The notes under the pieces were generated by a model, which had not been told where the DNA came from, searched no databases, and saw only the letters and a list, made by a program, of their open reading frames with translations. The translations under genes were made by a program, and so were the position numbers. DNA of 64,000 bases, taken from positions 1 through 64,000 of the forward strand of contig JADNRV010000046.1 in NCBI GenBank assembly GCA_015499995.1, written 5' to 3'. How positions within the stretch are numbered: the stretch's first letter is position 1; each line of letters starts with the position of its first letter. Below are positions 12,395-25,540 of the stretch, one piece after another. This stretch comes from Flammula alnicola (lineage: Eukaryota; Basidiomycota; Agaricomycetes; Agaricales; Strophariaceae).

Positions 12395-12759
12395 TGAGGT
12401 AGACAATCGAGTTTGTGTTGATAGGAAGAGAGTTAATATACACCTCCGGAGGCTGGAATAACGTCAACGTCAAACCAGCGATTACACGTTATCTTGGCAC
12501 GGCCGGGACGGCCCGGCACATTTGTCGCCAACATCTATAAGATTCTATATAAAGCAACCCAGTTCAATTTTGTTAATCCCTCACGAACCGAACCGATTTC
12601 TCTGCTCTTTGTGTTCCCGCGTCATGTCTATCGCTTGCACAACTTATTAGCTGAAGATTTGTGCACACTTGTACAATGAATGGTATTACATGATATTAAA
12701 ATAAAATTCCACTAAATAGAGTCCATTTTAACATGCAATACTGAACACTTTCCAAGAGA
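12395..12759. other. Intergenic, VPS33 promoter and NTE1 3' flank
   Basis: About 365 bp between two minus-strand genes. It contains a GC-rich imperfect palindrome near 12498-12517 (GCCGGG..CCCGGC arms) in otherwise ordinary sequence. No gene is seen. Confidence 0.45.
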
Positions 12760-15700
12760 TCAAATAGAGTTTCGGCGAGCACTCCTGCCTTTCTTCTTCC
12801 CTGCAATCTGCCCACCTTTCCCATTGATGGTGGCTGAAGGTAGACGACCCTCCTCCTCGAACTTCTCCAATATATCCATGGCAGCGTGGTACCCTTTCTT
12901 CGACAGCTCCTCGAATTTACCAAACTGCATTGTTCCGTACTCTTGGACTGGCATTTGGATGTAAAGACAGTTTTTCGCTATCTTAGCTTGCTCCAGAGTA
13001 TTCACGCTCGACACACTGTTGGATAAGGTGTCAGTCCAGTAACTTCAGATTTAAAACAAGAAAGATGACTCACTACGCAAGCCGACTCTGTATCTCTGTT
13101 ATGGCAGGAACATGCCTTGCGTTTGAAAACGGATTCCATCGATTAATCAGAAGCCACCATCCAGAGACAGTGTCGCCAAAGTTCCTCGGAGAGTTGTCGT
13201 CAACCTATTCCAAGAAGAAGGAATGTTATATAACTCCTTTCTGTCTAGATCTTGCCACTTACTGAGCCGACGTCAGAAGCAAAGATGGTGCTTGCACCCA
13301 TGGAGCTCATAGCTGCCACCTAGATCAAAATATGGTTAGAAGGAAACCATGAAGGTCGCGGAAGGACTTTACAGGTAAATTGTCGACTACAATTGAAAAA
13401 CATCATCAACATGGGATTATTCAAACAGAGCTGTGGAACTTACTATATCCTCCATCTACCAGTAAACTTCCGTTATCACACAACGGAGGTAGAAGACCAA
13501 CCAACGTCATTGATGCACCTTGTGGCTAATGTGAGCAGTGATATAACAATAGAAGAATGCGAAAGCAATTTACGGATGTAGCGCCAGGCATAACCGGTTT
13601 CGTGGATTTCCATGCGAGACGTCATGATATTCGTCGTATTGCAGAAATATGGCAACCACATATCTTCGATATGGAGGTCGTAGAAAGCCTAAGTGGGGGT
13701 CAATATATTGACATGTTGTCAGGTCAGTTGCGAAAGAAATCACCTTGTACAGAGAACGATTGAACTCGTGTCCCTAGAGAACCAGATGAGACTTGGATGA
13801 ACAAATATTCAGATAAACAAGGCCAACCGTTGTATAGGCCACAATAGGATACGTGACATCAGAGAGTATCCTCCAGATGTTGCCCATCCTTCCGCTAAAA
13901 TGCTTGGCTCGGGCAGCACTCGAAATGAGATCGCCCTCGCGAGCATATAGTCCTCCAATAAACGCTCCAATGCTCGTCCCTGAGCACAGTACATGAGGTT
14001 ATTTCCTCTGAAGACACAAGTCGGACTTACCAGCAATGTGATCAATGGGGATTCCATACTCCTCCAAAGCGCGGATAACACCCTGAAGGAAAGAGTAGGT
14101 TAAGGTATTGTTCCAAATAGCAATAATCGCTGAACTCACCAGATGTGCAATTCCGCGGGCTCCTCCTCCTCCCAGCACAAGGCCAATAGACCTCCCACAT
14201 ATTCGTCTTGCCAAGCGTGCAAAGTCATTGATGTGCGGTGGGCGTTGTGGTCGGATGTCAGATGTACCTCGGCGGTACTTCTGAATCTCGGTCTGTACCT
14301 TCTCCTTTAGATTCTTCAGCGCTGTTACCGCATCCGGGTCCTTCGGAAGAGTGGATTTGGGAATTGGTACCACAAGCCCCTAAATAAAATCAATAGACTG
14401 AACAAAATGACATTGGGAAGAATCTTACAGGTAGCTCAACGTGCACATGTTGATGAACCCATGGCCGATTCTATAGAGGTAGTTTAGGAAGAAAGAAAAC
14501 TAAAACTTAGATGGAATCGCACACCTTGAGCCATTCGCGAGTTGTTCCAGGGGTGACTGACCGGTCTGGATGAAGTAAGACGAGTTCCTTACGAGCCGTC
14601 GTCTTCATAGAAAGCAGGAGGCGTTCATACTCTCCAATTGATGGATCATCCCCCATACCCACAACCATGACGCAATCTGCCTGACGAATACAAGTTTGCG
14701 TCCAAGAACTATTGACTGGGGAATCCGCGACATAGAGCACAGTATGGAACCTTTGCTCTTGGTCTGCGAGCCAGCCAGCCGACTACAAAACAGAAAATTA
14801 GTTATTCGCTGATTGTTGATAAAGGAAAGAAGCGACCTTGAGCTTTCCCATTCTCGTAAACGCGTGTCGACCCAAATGGTTGGCAATAATAGCTTGGTTA
14901 AGATACGAAGTAGATGCCCCGATACCCTCCAACGCGGCTTGCAATTTCCTTGAAAATGTCTCTACAGGAACACTGCGAGATACAGGCAAAACGGCCACAG
15001 TCTTGAGGTTGGTATTATTATAACCGAGTTCAGCTCCAGATTTGCCGATTTTCCTTTGTTGACCCGTCGACGAGTTATCGACTTCATCACGCACTCGAGA
15101 GGCAATCATGCGCAACAACCTGTTCGCCAGTTGAGAAAAATGAATCCAATTAAAATAATAAAGGTAGAACTTACTGAGCAGTCGTTTGAGGGTTTCTATA
15201 GATCAACGCAGAAGAATATAATCAGCATTTTACTAATTCCATATATGTGATACATACCTCGCAGATATCGCATTGAACAATGTTTGAGGCATCCTGATCA
15301 ACTCTGTATCACGGATAGCATGCACAGTACTGCGTCGAGGGGAGCTCGTGATGACATCGAGCTCGCCCACAGTGTCTCCCTGACCATATTCGCCGATAAT
15401 CGTAACTTCGCCATTCTCTGATTCCGTTAACGCACGCAGACGTCCATTAATCACGATATAGAAGCTGTCGCTCGTATCCTGAGGCCGCCACAGAACTTGG
15501 CCCGCATTGACTTGCATCCAATCCAAAGAAGCGTCGATATGCAACACTGGTCATTTTATCAGAAAAGTAGATGTTAAACTGATACCAAACTTACCAAGAG
15601 GAGAGAGCAACGAAATGAGGCGCTTCGCCAAAGTAAGAAGAACGATGGGTCGCTTCTCTAGAATCCGCTCGAGTGCAGGCAGAGGCAAGAATCCAACATA

Positions 15701-18351
15701 GGTATCAGTTTTAGCCTTAATGTCAACATATGACGCAGTGTTACAAAGCGAAGCTGAATATTTGCCAATCTTCAGCACAAATGCAAAGTAAAGTTTATTT
15801 GAAATATACAGACCTAAGTAGCCAGCAATGCCACCAGGTTTGACGGTAAAAAGTAACTTTTGCTCAGGCTTGTTGCCAGGATTTGGAGTCGTCCTCCAAG
15901 GTTCAGAGTCTGAAGGTTCGGAGAGAGTGTGCGGAGTCTTAGGGATAGGGGGCGGCATTCCTTTTTTGGAGTCCTCGAGTGGAAGCAGAATGTCCAAAAA
16001 GCCTTCAATCACGTAGAACAAGCCTATTTCCAATTAGCATGACAGCATCCAGAAGAAAAGACAATCGTCGTACCTGTGTTCAGTTCTCCTGCTTTCGCCA
16101 ATGTTGTACCAGCTGCATAAAATAGGATTTCTACCTCATTGTCAAGGCCACTAAGGGTGTTCAAGTTGCTAGAAGAAGCTGTGGAAGCAGCCGTACTTGA
16201 CACGTCGTCATGAATATCGAGCAGTGAAAGAGAACCAAATGGAGAATTGAAATTGCTCGTGGACTTGCGATAGTCCGAAGGAGGTGATTTGGGTGAGTCA
16301 GAGTCGCCATGACTGAGTGGTGGTTGTAGAAGTCCGATAGACTTGGCGATGCAAGACATGACTTCTTCCCGAAGGTCGAAATCGTCTGCAGACCATCGAG
16401 ATCCTCTCTGTTTCATCTTCTTTCCATGTTCCGTGTCGTCGAAGGAAAATTGAGGCATTCGAGGAGTATTCAACAAACTGAATGAACGGCTGATTGGACG
16501 GAATGCGTCGCTCAAGTTCCCTTCAGGAACGAGTAGGTCACCCGCCTGGACCATGTGGCGTGATGATTTAGAGGAGCCTGTGCGACTCAAGCCTCTGTAG
16601 AACGAAGGTTTCATCGGAATAGGGTTGTCGATGATCTTTCCCAAAGACACTGCAGATGAAGATGCCGATTTAGGGGTCGACAGTGGATTCTGCACAGGGG
16701 ATTGATTGATGCTGAAATAATCACTATCCGAGTCCGAGGCGCTTGAGCTAGCCCCGTCAAAACGGTGTCGTAGATATTGAAGGCCGCCTCCTTCATAAAA
16801 AGATGGTGGAAGTGGGTGGCAAGCAATGTCGTTGATGGCCTTTTCAGTGCGGAGCACTTCACTTGTCAATCCCAAGTACTTGTGGGCGGCGTTGAATGTC
16901 ACACGGGAAAACCTTGTAAGGATCACTGCAAGAAGATGAGCACTCGCTTACATCTGAAATCATAAAAAGACCAACAGACCTTGCACGATGTGTCCAGTCG
17001 CTTTAGGAAACTTTTTCGTTAAGCGACGGAAGGCTTCGGCAGGAATAACAGCAAGAGTTGTGTCCACTGTTGCTCGTGCAACGACTCCAGGCCTGCGTAC
17101 GGGAGTTGGACGCGTGTGTCGGGTATGAGGTAGTGGAATAAGAGGCACGACAGGCGTAAAATCGTCGTCATCTGTGTCGACTGATGTATCTCGAGAGGGC
17201 GCTCGGTGTTCATGGGCATGTACTGTTGAGGTCGTCGAGGACACAGAAGATCGACGAGTTTTCTGAGGCGCTTTGGTTCCAAGATCAAATTGCGAAACAT
17301 CAGAGTTTGCTCGCTTATGCCTATTACGAATGGGCATCGAAAGTCCCTCGTCAAAGGCAGACATGTCATCGGAAGAAACGTCCGGATATTCGTCTTGCCA
17401 GCTCATTTGAACTTCTTCCGTAAATAAACTTAGGATAGTAAAGAGACTGGATAGGGTGCCACCGCTCCCAACCTCGTTGAGCAACTGATAGCCGTTCATG
17501 TCTTCGTGATCCCATGAACTCTGTTGAACTTCTGGAGAATGCCCTGCCTGGGCAAATACTTGTACGGTCCCTTCTACGACACAATAAAAGCTCTTGTCCT
17601 GGTCAAGGGACAAACTGTCGCCTGCGATCAGCCTCCTAGTCTGTAGATGACGCGCAAGTTCATGGAAAACCTGACAACGGAATGAGGCAGACGACGCAGA
17701 AGCTTAAAACGTGGTAACTCACTGGTTTTTCCAGCTAAATGAAATTTTCTGTTAGAAGATTATTTGTGCAGCCTAAGTTCTGACTTACGAAACCAAAAAC
17801 TCTGACAGCCTGGAGGAAATCATCCAGATAATTATGGAAAGTAGGAGGCGGTTCTATACCTAGAGTGAAATCAAAAGTTACTGTGGAGACGGCCTCACTC
17901 ACCACTATTAACGTTAACATCAGGATGGAGTTCATTGACATCTGGCTTGACCAGGGGAGGTTCTTTGAGCTGCATGTAATCATTGAGATACTTGAAGCGT
18001 ATCCAATAGTTCAAGGCAATCGCAGAACATGTGAAAAGCAGGGCGAAGTTCCAAAACCCGAGCTAGCGAGGGATAAGATGTCAGCTCAATGTAGATATTC
18101 AGAAGAGAGGATCCAGGCGCACCGTTAGGGTCATAGAATAGGACAACACCGCATATATGAGTCGAGGAATTGTAATGGTTACGAATGCAACCAGAGATTT
18201 CGTCCATGACAGCAACCATACTTGATGCAAGTTAGTCCACTGTATGAATAATTAACTCTGCTGGGCACATACAAATGACCCAGAAGCAGGCTGACACCAA
18301 GGATACCAATGGATGGCGGTCGATTGACTCTGTGAGGACATCGGCGTCCAT
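12760..18351 (-). CDS. NTE1: Lysophospholipase NTE1 (patatin-like phospholipase with cyclic-nucleotide-binding-like domains)
   Basis: A large multi-exon gene on the minus strand encodes about 1,500 residues. The N-terminus has hydrophobic membrane segments ([36 protein letters not shown]). Next come cyclic-nucleotide-binding-like domains ([28 protein letters not shown]...[15 protein letters not shown]) separated by a long Ser-rich linker. The C-terminal patatin domain shows the oxyanion glycine loop [15 protein letters not shown], the nucleophile motif GTSIG and the catalytic Asp in LLVDGGYS, so the Ser-Asp dyad is complete. NTE1 deacylates phosphatidylcholine and lysophosphatidylcholine at the ER and controls PC turnover. 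The tail is basic ([13 protein letters not shown]). The start Met (MDADVLTES) was chosen because the next exons continue directly into the TM segments. Confidence 0.93.
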
Positions 18352-18830
18352 GATGGTCAGAAGGGCGATTTAATGCACTGCCAAAGGTTGGAAGAGTCTG
18401 CCTGTGGGTTTGATCTTGATAAACTGGAAAAAACGAACGAAAAGATGTTATCTATATGTAATACGAGAGAGGGTGTGTTGAGGCAGGGGCCAAGAGCAGT
18501 CGTCTTCGGGCCATCAGGTCCGCCATTTGCATACTATGACGTAAATAACGTGTACAGCTTTCACCCACCCACATATGTACAACTTTCTATAAGAATCGAG
18601 CGTTCAAGCGACTTGAATCAGTTGTAAAGGTAGTTGATAGATATCCAGAAATTTGTACATCTTTCTACATGGCACATGTATTATATGTATGACTTCTTTA
18701 CACCTAGTCGACCAAATTTCTTACGTTTGACCATGAAGGCTGCAGGACGCACGTGTCGCACTGCACGACTTTACTCAGACTGCATCCACGAAGCTAGCCG
18801 ACGCCCAGGGTCTTTATCTCTGGCACACAT
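18352..18830. other. Intergenic, NTE1 promoter and isocitrate lyase 3' flank
   Basis: About 480 bp between same-strand genes. It holds short open frames on the plus strand (18373-18627, 18634-18834) with no family features. Nothing else is seen. Confidence 0.45.
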
Positions 18831-21141
18831 CTAGAAAGAATGTTCTGTGGAATCTTTTCCGATCGCAGAGGTGCTTGATGAACCCGACGAAACCGTTGAA
18901 AGAATCTTATCGATGTAATTCGCTCCGCTCCTAATAGAAGAGGGTTGATCAGCTCAATCAGCGTAAACTTGATATCATAAACACCAAACCATTTCTGATG
19001 GGTCAGGACATCGCAGCCAATCTCCTTCTCCTTGCGCTGGATAAGTTCGACATAGGCCAACATGCCGTCTTCCTTAAACCTCTTGAGAGTTCGTCTGTCG
19101 TAATTTACGTTAGTAACCAATCGTCCAGATTGATGAAATGAAATCGTACATGTTGTAACAGCACCGCTGTGCAGCCCTGCCAGGGAGATAAGTTGGAGGA
19201 CAAAGCTACAAGGTAGATCAGGAACGAGTGAGTATATTTTAAGAACAATAGGCGGATAGGAGCTACTAACCCTTCCTTCGCCAGGTCCCAGACAAAGTTC
19301 TTGAGGTCGGCATCTGTAAATAATTGTAAGATGGGTGGATTCCTCCTTAGACACAAAAACTGACCCGAAAATCCGTGTTGCGACCAGTTGAAACTTGGGC
19401 TGAGGTTATACACAAACCATCTTCGAGGGGTAATTAATTCAGAGCTTTGAACGATTTTGACAGTAGGCTTACTTTCCGGGGAACGTCTCTCTGATCTTGC
19501 CAGAGAAGTATTTTGCTTGTTCGAGATTGGGTGATTTTGTTTCCAGCCACAGGAGATCGGCATACGGGGCAAACGCGATAGTTCGCTTTATTGCTGCCTG
19601 AAAGATAATGAGCATCTACAAAGCTAAGAGTAAAAGCAAGTAAAAAATACACACCTCAACACCACCGGTATAATGATAATAGCCTTCTCTTGTACGAGGA
19701 GCTATAATTCGCCCTTCAGTTCATGACCTTATAATTCGTAATATAAAAAAAGACACTAACCATCCCAGTCCCAGAACACCGGCTCTCCTAGGATATCTGT
19801 GGCAACTTCACGAGCAACAGAGTTGGACTTTCCAGAGACGGCGGAAAGATATGTCGAATATGCGCCGGCCTTGTCGTGAATGCTCGATTGATGAATTGCC
19901 TTTTCGACCGCTATGAAGGATAGTGAGCTGTCTGTATAGCTAAGTTGGACGTGGTCTTACCTTGGTTGAACGTGCACATTTCGTGACTTTCCGTCCATTC
20001 CTGCTCAAGGCGGTCGACCTCTGCTCCGGTTGCACCCTTCGCTTCAGCCTCAGCAAGGACTTGTGCCAGTGAATCAGTGCCCTTTGTAATTGTTCCGACA
20101 ATGAATTCGTGGTCCGCGATATCAATATTGGACGAAATAAGTTTCCCGGACTCCGAATCCGTTCGAGCGATCAAAAGCATGGTCGACTTCATGAGGTCGA
20201 GTTGGAATCGGGCAGAAATAAGTCGAGATATGTGTGTAGACGTAGGGACGAGGACTTTGCCGCCTAAATGACCGCACTGTATAATGATTAACGAAGAACA
20301 CTTTTCGTCTGTTTTTTTTTGTCATTGCTTACTTTCTTTCCACCGTGAAGCTGGTCTTCGAGGTGAATTGCTGATGCTCCCTGTTGCCACAATAAGTCAG
20401 AAACTTGGACAAAATGGTCGATATGATCAAGTATTCACGGATTCGGCAAACAATTTAACGAGTTTCATCACAGCAGACAGACCGCCATGGCTTTCCAAAC
20501 AATTAGACGAAGACGCGTAATTCGGGATAGAAACTTACCCAGTATCAGCATCCGCAATGATTGGCCTGAGATAATCGATGAAAGTCATCTTGGCTCGCTG
20601 TTCTGGAGTAGCAGAGACCCGTTCATCATAGTGTTTCTTGTCGTGGAGTTGTTGAGCACGGAAAATACGATGGACCTGATTAGGAACAGTCGTGTAGGGG
20701 TAATCACTGTCGAAGATGAATGTCAGTCAGCTCTCAGAAACCACAATAAGTCAACTCACCCAAGATCCGGACCAACTTCGTTATTTCCCGTTGTGAGCAC
20801 ACTCGATGCAGCCCATCCCGAAATATAGACAACCTCCTGGTTGCGCGCCATTTGGGTCATTTGGACAGGGTCAATAGCACCCATGGTGTGCACAGGCTTT
20901 CCTTCATTCGCCTCTTCGTAAGAAGAGCAAACAACTTGTCGGCCAACAATGATGAGGGTAAGGGTGTGACTGGAAGGGAACCTTGCTTGGAGGCAACCGA
21001 AGCTGGCGTGTACGGTCTCTTGATGCCCGCAAACCTGGGTTGAGCAAAGAAATCTGCCATTTCGTTCGTTCGCGCCTCGAATTGAGCAGCCTCTTCATCT
21101 AATGACGGTGGCTGGAGGGGTAATGCGGGGATGGAAGACAT
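18831..21141 (-). CDS. ICL1: Isocitrate lyase (one apparent 1-base deletion in the N-terminal exon)
   Basis: The multi-exon minus-strand gene encodes the glyoxylate-cycle enzyme that cleaves isocitrate to succinate and glyoxylate, needed for growth on acetate, fatty acids or ethanol. Diagnostic parts are the N-terminal AQFEARTNEMADFFAQPRF, VVYISGWAASSVL, the TIM-barrel strand DADTGHGGLSAVMKL, IHLEDQLHGGKKCGHLGGKV with the catalytic KKCGH, IARTDSESG, and a C-terminal NYIDKILSTVSSGSSSTS. Near 20910-20913 the frame jumps (KLFALLTKR then ANEGKPVHTMGAIDPVQ). One extra G restores the conserved sequence exactly, so a sequencing deletion is likely. It shares a 306-bp promoter region with the divergent E2 gene. 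Expression is usually carbon-source controlled; no specific site was identified here. Confidence 0.93.
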
Positions 21142-21447
21142 TGCTCTGCGCTTCGTCCCAAGGATGCAATCCCCTGGTTCACCCGTAAACGAAGCATGTC
21201 AAACTTCGGTAATCGACGTCGGACGAGCGTGAAGTTTATAGGAGTTTATAATCTGGAGAATAAAGGTTTGGACGAGCATGGGGACGACTAACCGGGGAAC
21301 ATATATTTCGCGGAGGATGGCCTATCTTTGTGCCAGAGCCGACTTTAGCCGACCCCGCAATCGGGAGCAATGCGCGTTGCTTGCCCTTATTTGTCTAGAG
21401 CTTCCCTTTGTTCAGTCGCGTCGCAGTCATGCCAACTTAATCTCATA
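21142..21447. promoter_or_regulatory. Shared divergent promoter region of isocitrate lyase and the E2 gene
   Basis: 306 bp separate the start codons of two divergently transcribed genes. Both promoters and both 5' UTRs must lie here, or extend into the genes. No defined TATA box or factor site could be assigned by eye. The role is inferred from position only. Confidence 0.5.
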
Positions 21448-24440
21448 ATGCCTTCAACTCGCGCATCTAAACGAAAATCATCCCCTCTCAACTCTTCAGG
21501 GAGTGCTCCTAAACGTGCTCGCAAGGCACAGGTGCCAGTGCCAAACGAAGTCATCGTTATTGAAGATTCAGATTCAGATGACTCTGACTCGGACTTGAAA
21601 GACATTTTGGCTCAGATTAAAGCTCAAGAAGAGAGCGAATGTCTTGCCAGATCCCTCCAAGACGAATTTAATAACTCCTCGCCTTCAGGTTCCAAAGATG
21701 TGCCCATAGATATTGAAGACGACGCTGCAATGGCCAGACAGTTGGCCGAGGAATGGACAAGGGAGGACAATATCCAAGTAGAATTGATGGAGCTTGATGG
21801 AATGGAGCATTCCTCTAATGCAGAGGCCATAGCTGGTCCATCATCTACCGCGACGATACCAAGATCTGCAGCAAAAGGCTCTCGAGACCGTGTTCCTCCA
21901 CGCGCTGACTCTTCAAATTCAGATGACGCTAAAACCTACAAATTATCATCTACACGACCCGACGAGGGTCTAGCGCCCTACCGAGAAATCTTCACGAAGA
22001 CGAGAAATTGTTCGAAATGTAAGAAAGGCGTAGAATCTCCAAGAGGTTGCGTGAGTAAAGTCACACTTGGTATTGCAAGATTTTCTCTACAATAACATTA
22101 TATTAGGTCATGTTCTCAGACACCGCACTACCACCCAGTCTGACGTACTTGCTTCATGCGCCGTGCTCTTCATGCGGGACTAACCATTGCCGTGGATGCT
22201 TCGCCTCGATCGCCTGCCCGAAGTCCTGCAAGGGTCCATCCAAAAATCCGAAATGTGCCGTTCTTACTTGCTGTGCTGAAGTACGCGCCATTGCAATTTT
22301 TGAAACTTTGGGAGGTTTCGATCGCCAGTTCATTTCTGATCGCGCAGAATCCGATTCTCGTGCACTGGCCATGGCGAAGTCGAAGTCGATTTCGGCAAGC
22401 CAATCAGTGGGTCCTGGGGGGACTGGATACGGAACAGATAATGCTGGGGGGTATGGCTATAACGCGCCTGCCCGAAACCCAAAATCCAAACAAAAACCTC
22501 TCCAAGAGTTCGTACCGAAGAAGGAAACGCACTGGGACAATGTTGTTCTTCGCACCTTGAACATTCTTGTCGAACTATTACCAGCACCATATGTCGACGC
22601 CCCACAAGTATATGACATGTTGCCACATGCATCAATCGGGTATATACTCTCACTTTCTCAGTTGCCGACACTTTTGGCCACCCTATTACGCAACGACTCC
22701 TTGACAGATTGGATATCGCGGAAGGAGACCTATAATGCAATGCTATCACTCCTGCGGCGTATGGCGGATTGCGAGCTTACTATCCAATGCCTAATCGGAC
22801 AGCATTGGAAGACAGCCACGACTTGCGGCCTCGAAAATTGGATGTGGGACGATGGTGAAATAATATGGAGCACTAATGGCGCTGGCGATCTCGAAATTCT
22901 GCCTCCACTCTACACCTACTTCAAGAAGTTGACAAAACAATCGGAAGCCTTTCTAGCAGGGGCGATGCAAATGCTTGGGGCGATGAAGCTGAAGGCGAGG
23001 TAGACGAGGTGGTCATACAAGGGACATCCCTTTGTGGCGACATTATAGCGGCGCGAGACGATTTGGAACGAGCCATTGCCGTCCTAGGTCATCCTTCCAC
23101 CAACGCCGACCGTGACAATCGGGTGCATGAGGCAGACACCTCTACTCATACCCGCCGCCAAAAAAAGGCAAAGGCCGCGATGTATCTATTCACGTCGACA
23201 AGGTCTACGAAGAAGCGTGCGAGAGCCTGTCTTTCAAGCATGTGTCACTAGCAGAGGATGCCACCACACCTGCGACCGGATTGCATTATGCCAACTACAA
23301 CTATGCACAGCTGTTAACCCAGACCCAAAGCTCGACTCGTCAACCCAAAAGCCGCCTTCACCTTTTGAAGGAGCTAGCGGTGACAGCTACAAGCTTACCT
23401 CCTGGTGTGTGGGTTCGAGTCGATGAAGTTCGCAATGACGCGATGTGAGTACGTTCCGCTCTTCATGCACTGCTTCTTCACTAACAATGATCCGATACCT
23501 GCAGTAAAGTCATGATCGCAGGACCTGAAGGCACGCCTTATATGGGAGGATTATTCGAGTTCGACTGCTTTCTCCCAATCGAATATCCTAATACGCCGCC
23601 ACTTATGCATCTAAGAACCACTGGAGGGGGTACAGTAAGATTTAACCCAAATTTGTACAACTGTGGCAAAGTCTGCCTTTCACTCCTTGGAACCTGGCCT
23701 GGTCGGTAAGTCGTAATTTCTTTCATTTGCCTGTTATTATTTTTGACAACGAGTAGCCCGGAAGAACAATGGTCTCCAAAGTCTACGCTCCTTCAAGTGC
23801 TTGTAAGCATCCAAAGCATGATACTCATAGATGCACCATATTACAATGAGTACGTAGTTATTTGATCCGATAAGGTTTATGAATCACGCTGCTAACCTTG
23901 TGTTTCCTCTGACCTCAGACCCGGTCATGGTCAAGCTAATGTGAAAGCTCCTGTCAGCGTCGCCTATAATCGTAACATTTCATTGCAAACAGTGAAATGG
24001 GCCATCGTTGATTGGTTGCAAGATAAACATCGTAATGGAATCTGGAAAGTACGTACGCCCTTTCATTGTGGAAGAGCTCTAAGCTGATTTATTGAACGAC
24101 ACTTTGTAGGACGTCATCGCATCGCACTTTACCATTCTACACGACAAAATTCGTCAGCAGTAAGTATTACTTTGCCTAATCTTTACAGCCTTCACCTGAC
24201 GCTTCGTGTAGAATTGTTGAGTGGAGTGCAGCTGATCCTTCGATTCGATCGTACCCTCAATCGACTCAAAACTATAACAATTACCACCCTGGCTTTCAAC
24301 CTCTTCAACCCAGCAAAAGCTCTGTGGCAAAAGGCGTTGACCTCCTCGAGGAGTTTGATAAGGGTATGAAGATAATGAATCTTGGAAGGTTGGAGATGAA
24401 GAGTAGGCTAACGACCTGTCCATCGAGTTTACTAACATAG
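21448..24440 (+). CDS. BIRC6-like ubiquitin-conjugating enzyme (E2) with cysteine-rich N-terminal region
   Basis: The C-terminal domain is a large-type UBC fold: [48 protein letters not shown], then [20 protein letters not shown] with the catalytic Cys in GKVCLS, and [15 protein letters not shown]. This pattern is that of BIRC6/UBE2O-type E2s, which can act as E2/E3 hybrids. The N-terminal part has an acidic patch ([12 protein letters not shown]) and a stretch with paired cysteines (CSKCKKG...[12 protein letters not shown]...CPKSC...CAVLTCC), suggesting a zinc-binding RING/IBR-like module. Several introns interrupt the UBC domain. The frame slips near 22949-22964 and at an A7 run (23160-23166); one base added at each restores a single frame. 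The start is [11 protein letters not shown]; an in-frame Met 26 codons upstream is possible. Confidence 0.85.
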
Positions 24441-25540
24441 CTTCTCGTACACACAATCTCGTATGACTCTCCAGAATCATTCACAGATCCATTTTAGCCA
24501 TTCTGCAAGCGAATACCGTGGGCCTTGAACCTGCGGTAGCACCAAGAGTGTCGGTTATAATTTCGGAGATTTGTCAATTCCTCTGCTGCATTGTCAAAAG
24601 ATCTCAAAGGTAGAAGCTTAGCAAAGCTAGCCGCGATCTATCCCAAAGTTCACGAGTTAGAATTGGACTGAGGGCCTCCGATAATGTGACGGCAAGCCAA
24701 TCTCGTACTAATCATAGCTTCCGTCGAGTTCGCTGACTTCGAAAATTACGCCGGATCAACAGACCAGAGGAGAGAGAGATCTGAGCGGCACCCTTGAGCA
24801 GAGGTAGAAAGTCCCACCTTGGTCCCATATTGTCTTACGGCCAAGTTAGATGGGTTTAATTATGACCTCCTGTTCTTGCTATTGTGGGGGTCATATACCC
24901 CGTTCTAACGCAGAATATGGCATTAGAGTACAAGGTTAAGCTGCACTCGTCGTCCACGAGGCAGGAGGATGACGGCAGTGTGGACAAGGCAAGCTCAGCC
25001 ACAAGGACGGGACTGATCTCGAAACTGACGCCTTGCTTGTTCCTGCAGTCATTAGAAGCATAGGAGACGATAGACGAGCTCTTCTTGACGTGTGCCCGGC
25101 GAGCATGACTTCCTTGGAGATGTCCCAATGTGGACCTTGTGAACCTTCCTTTTTTCTCGACTGCTCACTTCTCATTCTTCGCAACACAGGGCTGTGTGAG
25201 ATGAAGCGGCCTCCAAGGGTCTATATCTTTAATGGGGCGAGAGCTGGATTCGTTAAATAACATCCTGCGCCTCCAACCGCTGGAATTGCACGTCACGTCA
25301 ATTCTACTACGGTGTCATTTCTCTGCGCGCTCATATTCCCGAGTCCGCGTCGGAGTGCTTCACGTATGTCGTCCTTATGTCCGCGCACTTATGGTATAGC
25401 AAAGGGTACTTACGTCGGGTTGCCGCCCAGGTTTTTCAATACCCACATACCATGATGCCCCCAAGGACTCACGCTATTTCCATTCAAAGACAACGCTCAT
25501 GCACGCCTCTCTCGCATATTTGTCTCCAGAGCTCCAGACG
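24441..25540. other. Intergenic, no gene seen
   Basis: About 1.1 kb downstream of the E2 gene. Short frames on both strands (for example minus 24856-25128 and plus 25033-25260) have no motifs. The region marks the change from the conserved block to the accessory island. Confidence 0.45.

Noticed and set aside
22930..22960. A 29-nt intron in the E2 gene (GTTGAC...TCTAG)
   Set aside because: Also phase-compatible but too short, with a weak donor. A single missing base is the simpler explanation.
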